From Thermoproteota archaeon (GTDB taxonomy: Archaea > Korarchaeota > Korarchaeia > B14-G2): a stretch of DNA of 8,600 bases. Under the pieces are notes generated by a model, which worked only from the letters and a program-made list of their open reading frames with translations, was not told the DNA's origin and searched no databases. Made by a program: the position numbers and the translations under genes. The stretch is from NCBI GenBank assembly GCA_003661385.1, contig QMWA01000064.1, positions 1 to 8,600 on the forward strand, written 5' to 3'. Below are positions 6,381 to 8,600 of this stretch, piece by piece. How positions within the stretch are numbered: position 1 is the first letter of the stretch; each line of letters opens with the position of its first letter.

Positions 6381-6806
6381 TTGAGGCGGATAGTAGTAGA
6401 CGCGAGCGTAGTCTCAAAGTGGGTGATCCAGGAGCCGCTGACGGACAAGGCCCTGAAGATAAGGGAGAAGAGCGCTAGCGAGGAGCTTGAGCTCATAGCG
6501 CCCTCAGTGATGCTCTATGACTTCTGCCACATCTTGAGCAGGCACCCAGCAAAGACCCCAGAGGACATTGAACGCGACTTGAATGCCGTCCTCCAGTTCA
6601 ACATAAGGCTGGAGGACGTTAGGGACCCAGAGTTCCTTAGGAAGGCTGTTGAGGTTGCGAAGAGCACTAAGCTGACCTTCATAGAGGCATCCTACGTCGC
6701 TCTCTCAGAGAGGTATGGGTGCCCTCTCGTTACAGCTGACAGCAAGCTAGCTGAGAGGCTTAAGGACAAGATTGAGGTCATAGAGCTCAAAGACTGGAAG
6801 GACTAG
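6381..6806 (+). CDS. vapC: VapC-type toxin, PIN-domain ribonuclease
   Basis: 141 residues from TTG 6381. Seen: RRIVVDASVVSKWV at the N-terminus with the first acidic residue D7; APSVMLYDFCHIL (40-52) with D47; LTFIEASYVALSERYGCPLV (98-117) with E102; and TADSKLAERL, with D120. These are the four acidic positions of a PIN active site that bind the metal ions for RNA cleavage. Known: VapC toxins are endoribonucleases, often cutting tRNA or rRNA; the target here is unknown. The middle two positions show Asp and Glu where the family more often has Glu and Asp, so charge is kept with the side-chain lengths exchanged. The start is TTG one base after the vapB stop, with GAGGTG about ten bases upstream; GTG at 6372, overlapping vapB, is an alternative. 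The gene converges on the radical SAM gene with a 5-base gap. Confidence 0.87.
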   Translation: MRRIVVDASVVSKWVIQEPLTDKALKIREKSASEELELIAPSVMLYDFCHILSRHPAKTPEDIERDLNAVLQFNIRLEDVRDPEFLRKAVEVAKSTKLTFIEASYVALSERYGCPLVTADSKLAERLKDKIEVIELKDWKD

Positions 6807-6811
6807 CCCTC

Positions 6812-7650
6812 TCACCCCACTATTTTTGAGATCGGAGGGTAGACCTGCTTCAGAGGCCACTCGATCTTGAAGCCAGCTAGCTTCAGCCTAGCTAGGGCTG
6901 TGTCATAGGGGTCGCAGACCTCCTCCTCAAGCACCTTAGGCAGCTCAGGGGATATCCCAGCTAGCCTCCTGTACAGCTCGAGCCTCTCCTCTGGGGACAT
7001 GAGCCTTGGGTCTGCGCTCATAGCTGCGACATGAAACGACGCTCCAGCCTCCATCAGGTTCCTTATAGCCTTGAATGGGAGCTCGAATGCCTCTGGTATG
7101 GCCCCTGTCTTCCTGGTGAAGTCCTCTGGTGTCCCAGCCTTCAGGGACACCCTGACGTGGACCTTGCTGAAGGCAGCTACCTCCTCTGCTAGGCTCCTAT
7201 CTGCCCCCATTAGTATCCCGTTTGTCTCGAGGATGAACAGCCTTATCGCGCTCGACTTCTCCACGTGCCTGAGGAGCTTGAGGAGGTGCTCTGGGCACAG
7301 GGTCGGCTCGCATCCTGATACCCTGGCTTTCCTCACCCCGTACTTCCTTGCTGCAGCCTCTATCCTGCGAGCCGCCCTCTCTGGGCTGTGGAAGCTCCCG
7401 TACTTCTCTGGGAAGTCCCTGCTCCAGCTCACCCAGCAGAAGACGCACCGCAGGCAGCAGCCTACAGCATAGCCTGTAGCTATGCCACCGTGAGCGCGCC
7501 ACGTGGCTATACGCCGGTGGCATAGAAAGCCTCGTACTTCCTCTCTACCCCTGCAGGCGTCCTTCTACATGCTATCTCTCTTGTGAGCTCAGCTAGCTCC
7601 AGTGGGTTGAATGGCTTGAACCCTGGGGTCAGGTACCGGGGGTACTCCAT
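6812..7650 (-). CDS. Radical SAM protein, interrupted by a 17-nt BHB intron (join 7650-7509, 7491-6812)
   Basis: Read without splicing, the frame from ATG 7650 (MEYPRYLTPGFKPFNPLELA...) stops at TAG 7509-7507 after 47 residues, while the catalytic part is open in another frame with no ATG, GTG or TTG before its cysteine motif. Removing 7508-7492 joins them into 273 residues. Seen in the joined protein: RKYEAFYATGVYGGIATGYA (37-56), then C59-x3-C63-x2-C66 in CCLRCVFCW, the ligands of the radical SAM [4Fe-4S] cluster, then RVSGCEPT, equivalent to the GGEP motif that contacts S-adenosylmethionine, and LETNGIL further on. Known: these enzymes cleave SAM to a 5'-deoxyadenosyl radical. It resembles the MoaA/PflA-like archaeal radical SAM proteins, where a YGGIAT...GC segment precedes the cluster; the substrate is not recognisable. 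It is divergent from the formiminotransferase gene and convergent with vapC. A true frameshifted pseudogene is the alternative, but every conserved motif is intact. Confidence 0.82.
6823..6827 (+). terminator. Possible T-run terminator after vapC
   Basis: TTTTT begins 17 bases after the vapC stop, inside the end of the convergent radical SAM gene. Archaeal polymerase can terminate at short U-runs without a hairpin, and no better run exists nearby. Five T's is short, so this is tentative. Confidence 0.3.
7480..7525 (-). other. Bulge-helix-bulge RNA fold around the intron
   Basis: Five elements in order. (1) Exon helix, 11 perfect pairs: CTATGCCACCG (7525-7515) with CGGTGGCATAG (7490-7480). 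(2) A 3-nt bulge UCA (7493-7491) on the 3' strand. (3) Central helix of four pairs: GCGU (7514-7511) with GCGC (7497-7494), one being U-G. (4) A 3-nt bulge AUA (7510-7508) on the 5' strand. (5) Intron helix of three pairs, GCC (7507-7505) with GGC (7500-7498), closed by an ACGU loop. This is the hBHBh' order of archaeal tRNA introns, with exon bases pairing to intron bases in the central helix. Confidence 0.85.
7492..7508 (-). other. 17-nt archaeal BHB intron in the radical SAM gene
   Basis: The intron is AGCCACGTGGCGCGCTC on the minus strand. The 5' cut falls between 7509 and 7508 (AU^A) and the 3' cut between 7492 and 7491 (UC^A). Each cut follows the second base of a 3-nt bulge, the standard position for archaeal tRNA-splicing endonuclease. 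It is a phase-1 intron in codon 48: T^AG, an amber stop before splicing, becomes T^AC, tyrosine. Its length (17, not a multiple of three) is exactly what is needed to join the two frames. Inside the intron GCC-ACGT-GGC forms the terminal hairpin. Splicing itself is inferred; the structure and the frame correction are seen. Confidence 0.82.
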
Positions 7651-7670
7651 GGGAGCATGCTGCCATGGAG
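7645..7670. repeat. 26-bp near-perfect palindrome over the radical SAM start codon
   Basis: The left arm is CTCCATGGgAGCA and the right arm TGCTgCCATGGAG; 24 of 26 positions are palindromic, the only mismatch being a symmetric pair (7653 and 7662). The centre is at 7657.5, next to the predicted minus-strand transcription start (about 7653), and the left arm contains the radical SAM ATG (7650-7648). It also lies just upstream of the divergent formiminotransferase promoter. A dimeric regulator bound here could block the radical SAM promoter. Known operator identity: none recognised. Confidence 0.55.
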
Positions 7671-7674
7671 TGTG

Positions 7675-7684
7675 ATAAGCTTAA
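7675..7684. promoter_or_regulatory. Shared AT box for divergent radical SAM and formiminotransferase genes
   Basis: ATAAGCTTAA, with TAAGCTTA fully palindromic, is the only AT-rich stretch in the 59-base gap. Its centre (7679.5) is about 30 bases from the plus-strand ATG at 7710 and about 30 bases from the minus-strand ATG at 7650, so one element could place TBP for both genes and give leaderless messages. It is a weaker TATA match than the one at 2030-2037. Confidence 0.5.
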
Positions 7685-7709
7685 TGGCATGGTGGAGCTG
7701 AGGCTTCTC

Positions 7710-8600
7710 ATGAGGAGGATAGTCGAGTGTGTTCCGAACTTCAGTGAGGGGAGGAGGAAGCATGTCATAGACGCGATCGTAGCCAGGGCTAAGGAGACTC
7801 CTGGGGTGAAGGTCCTTGATGTCCTCTATGATGGCTACTACAACAGGATGGTGCTGACCTTCGCTGGCGAGCCTGAGGCTGTCAGGGCTGCAGCCATGGC
7901 TACAGCTGAGGAGGCTATCAAGCACATCAACATGGAGGAGCACAAGGGGCAGCACCCTAGGATTGGTGCAGTGGATGTTGTGCCCTTCGTCCCAGTGAAG
8001 GGGGTCAGCATGGAGGAGGTTGTTGAGCTCACTAGGAGCTTTGCCAGGGAGCTTGCTGAAAAGTTTGACCTGCCAGTCTACCTCTATGGGGAGGCTGCAC
8101 TCAGGCCTGAGAGGAGAGACCTCGACTACATAAGGAGAGGGGAGTATGAGGGGCTGAAGAGGGAGATCCACCTCCCAGAGAGGAGGCCTGACTTCGGGCC
8201 AGCTAGGATGCACCCCACTGCTGGCGCCAGCATAGTGGGGGCTAGAGGCTTCATGGCTGGGTTCAACGTCAACCTGGGGACAAGCGACATCAAGGTAGCC
8301 AGGAAGATAGCTAGAGCGCTTCACGCGAAGAAGGGTGGGCTGGCTTTCGTGAAGGCCATGGGAGCCTCTATCCCTGAGAAGGGGATAACCCAAGTTGGGA
8401 TGAGCGTCTACATGCCTGAGAAGACACCACTCTACAGGGTGTTTGAGCTCCTGAAGATAGAGGCTAGCAGGTACAATGTGCCAGTGCTCAGCAGCGAGGT
8501 AGTTGGGGTTTGGCCTGTCCAGGTGCTCATAGATGTCGTGAGGTACTACCTGAAGGTCGAGAACCTGGATAGGAGCAAGGTTCTTGAGGTCGCGCTCTAC
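7710..8600 (+). CDS. Glutamate formimidoyltransferase (formiminotransferase), partial at right edge
   Basis: 297 codons to the window edge, still open. Known reaction: transfer of the formimino group from N-formimino-glutamate to tetrahydrofolate (or an archaeal folate analogue), the last step of one histidine degradation route. Seen: MRRIVECVPNFSEGRRKHVI at the N-terminus carries the family signature; NRMVLTFAGEPEAV (45-58); HKGQHPRIGAVDVVPFVPV (78-96) with H82, at the same position as the proposed catalytic His82 of the mammalian enzyme; GARGFMAGFNVNLGTSDIKV, the start of the C-terminal subdomain; then QVGMSVYMPEKTPLYRVFELL and SSEVVGVWPVQVL, both family hallmarks. Nearly the whole formiminotransferase domain is present; whether a cyclodeaminase domain follows cannot be seen. 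The ATG at 7710 is preferred because it matches the family N-terminus and lies about 30 bases from the AT box; an in-frame ATG at 7689 would add seven residues. No other histidine degradation gene is in the window. Confidence 0.92.
   Translation, partial: MRRIVECVPNFSEGRRKHVIDAIVARAKETPGVKVLDVLYDGYYNRMVLTFAGEPEAVRAAAMATAEEAIKHINMEEHKGQHPRIGAVDVVPFVPVKGVSMEEVVELTRSFARELAEKFDLPVYLYGEAALRPERRDLDYIRRGEYEGLKREIHLPERRPDFGPARMHPTAGASIVGARGFMAGFNVNLGTSDIKVARKIARALHAKKGGLAFVKAMGASIPEKGITQVGMSVYMPEKTPLYRVFELLKIEASRYNVPVLSSEVVGVWPVQVLIDVVRYYLKVENLDRSKVLEVALY

Noticed and set aside
6381-6806. VapC as inactive because of changed catalytic residues
   Set aside because: The exchanged positions are still acidic and the first and last aspartates are in place, so loss of activity cannot be claimed.
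7490-7521. Alternative excision of 32 bases giving KYEAFYGGIATG
   Set aside because: It also restores the frame, but its ends lie inside the perfect 11-bp helix rather than in bulges, so no splicing enzyme would cut there. It also leaves too few residues between RKY and GGI compared with the related proteins I recall.
7197-7523. Minus-strand ORF starting MPPAYSHVARSRWH, as an N-terminus or after loss of one copy of an 8-base repeat CACGGTGG
   Set aside because: A restored 8-base copy would join this frame to the cluster motif, but it would leave the better N-terminal frame from ATG 7650 unexplained. The intron solves both with one event.
6812-7650. Radical SAM gene as a frameshifted pseudogene or sequencing error
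   Set aside because: All motifs are intact on both sides, and the frame correction falls exactly on the standard cut sites of a canonical BHB fold. Chance agreement of the geometry, the register and the residue spacing is unlikely. Raw reads would settle it.
7629-8393. 254-residue minus-strand ORF antisense to formiminotransferase
   Set aside because: It is the shadow of a clearly conserved gene on the other strand; its translation is low-complexity in Pro, Ser and Leu with no motif.

Overview
The window looks archaeal, probably from a thermophilic TACK-type lineage. The evidence is TATA boxes placed so that most transcripts would be leaderless or nearly so, GGTG/GGAGGTG ribosome-binding motifs, heavy use of AGG for arginine, frequent GTG/TTG (and apparently one CTG) starts, a VapBC toxin-antitoxin pair, and an intron whose fold is the bulge-helix-bulge (BHB) target of the archaeal tRNA-splicing endonuclease. 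I cannot name the species.

Layout. Bases 1-2000 (minus strand) hold a tldD-tldE operon; tldE runs off the left edge. TldD/TldE is a zinc peptidase heterodimer. A single near-symmetric AT box at about 2030-2037 appears to drive this operon and, in the other direction, a three-gene plus-strand operon (2064-5979): a fold-type I PLP aminotransferase, an FtsX-like ABC permease with a coiled-coil N-terminal part and an unusual C-terminal tail, and a small four-helix membrane protein. Each gene in these operons after the first starts inside the stop codon of the gene before it (GTGA, CTGA, TTGA). No ABC ATPase is present in the window. A 187-base gap (5980-6166) holds two TATA-like boxes and a small inverted repeat and leads into a vapB-vapC pair (6167-6806).

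Bases 6812-7650 (minus strand) encode a radical SAM protein that at first looks broken: its N-terminal part and its CxxxCxxC part lie in different frames. The break is explained by a 17-nt intron (7508 to 7492 on the minus strand). The RNA folds into a canonical BHB: an 11-bp exon helix, a 3-nt bulge, a 4-bp central helix, a 3-nt bulge on the opposite strand, and an intron hairpin. Cutting at the standard positions in the two bulges restores one 273-residue reading frame. This is the main discovery of the window. It would be a BHB intron in a protein-coding gene other than the known crenarchaeal cbf5 case.

From 7710 to the right edge runs glutamate formimidoyltransferase (formiminotransferase), divergent from the radical SAM gene. 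The 59-base gap between them has a second symmetric AT box with the same mirrored geometry as the first, plus a 26-bp near-perfect palindrome over the radical SAM start codon that could be an operator.
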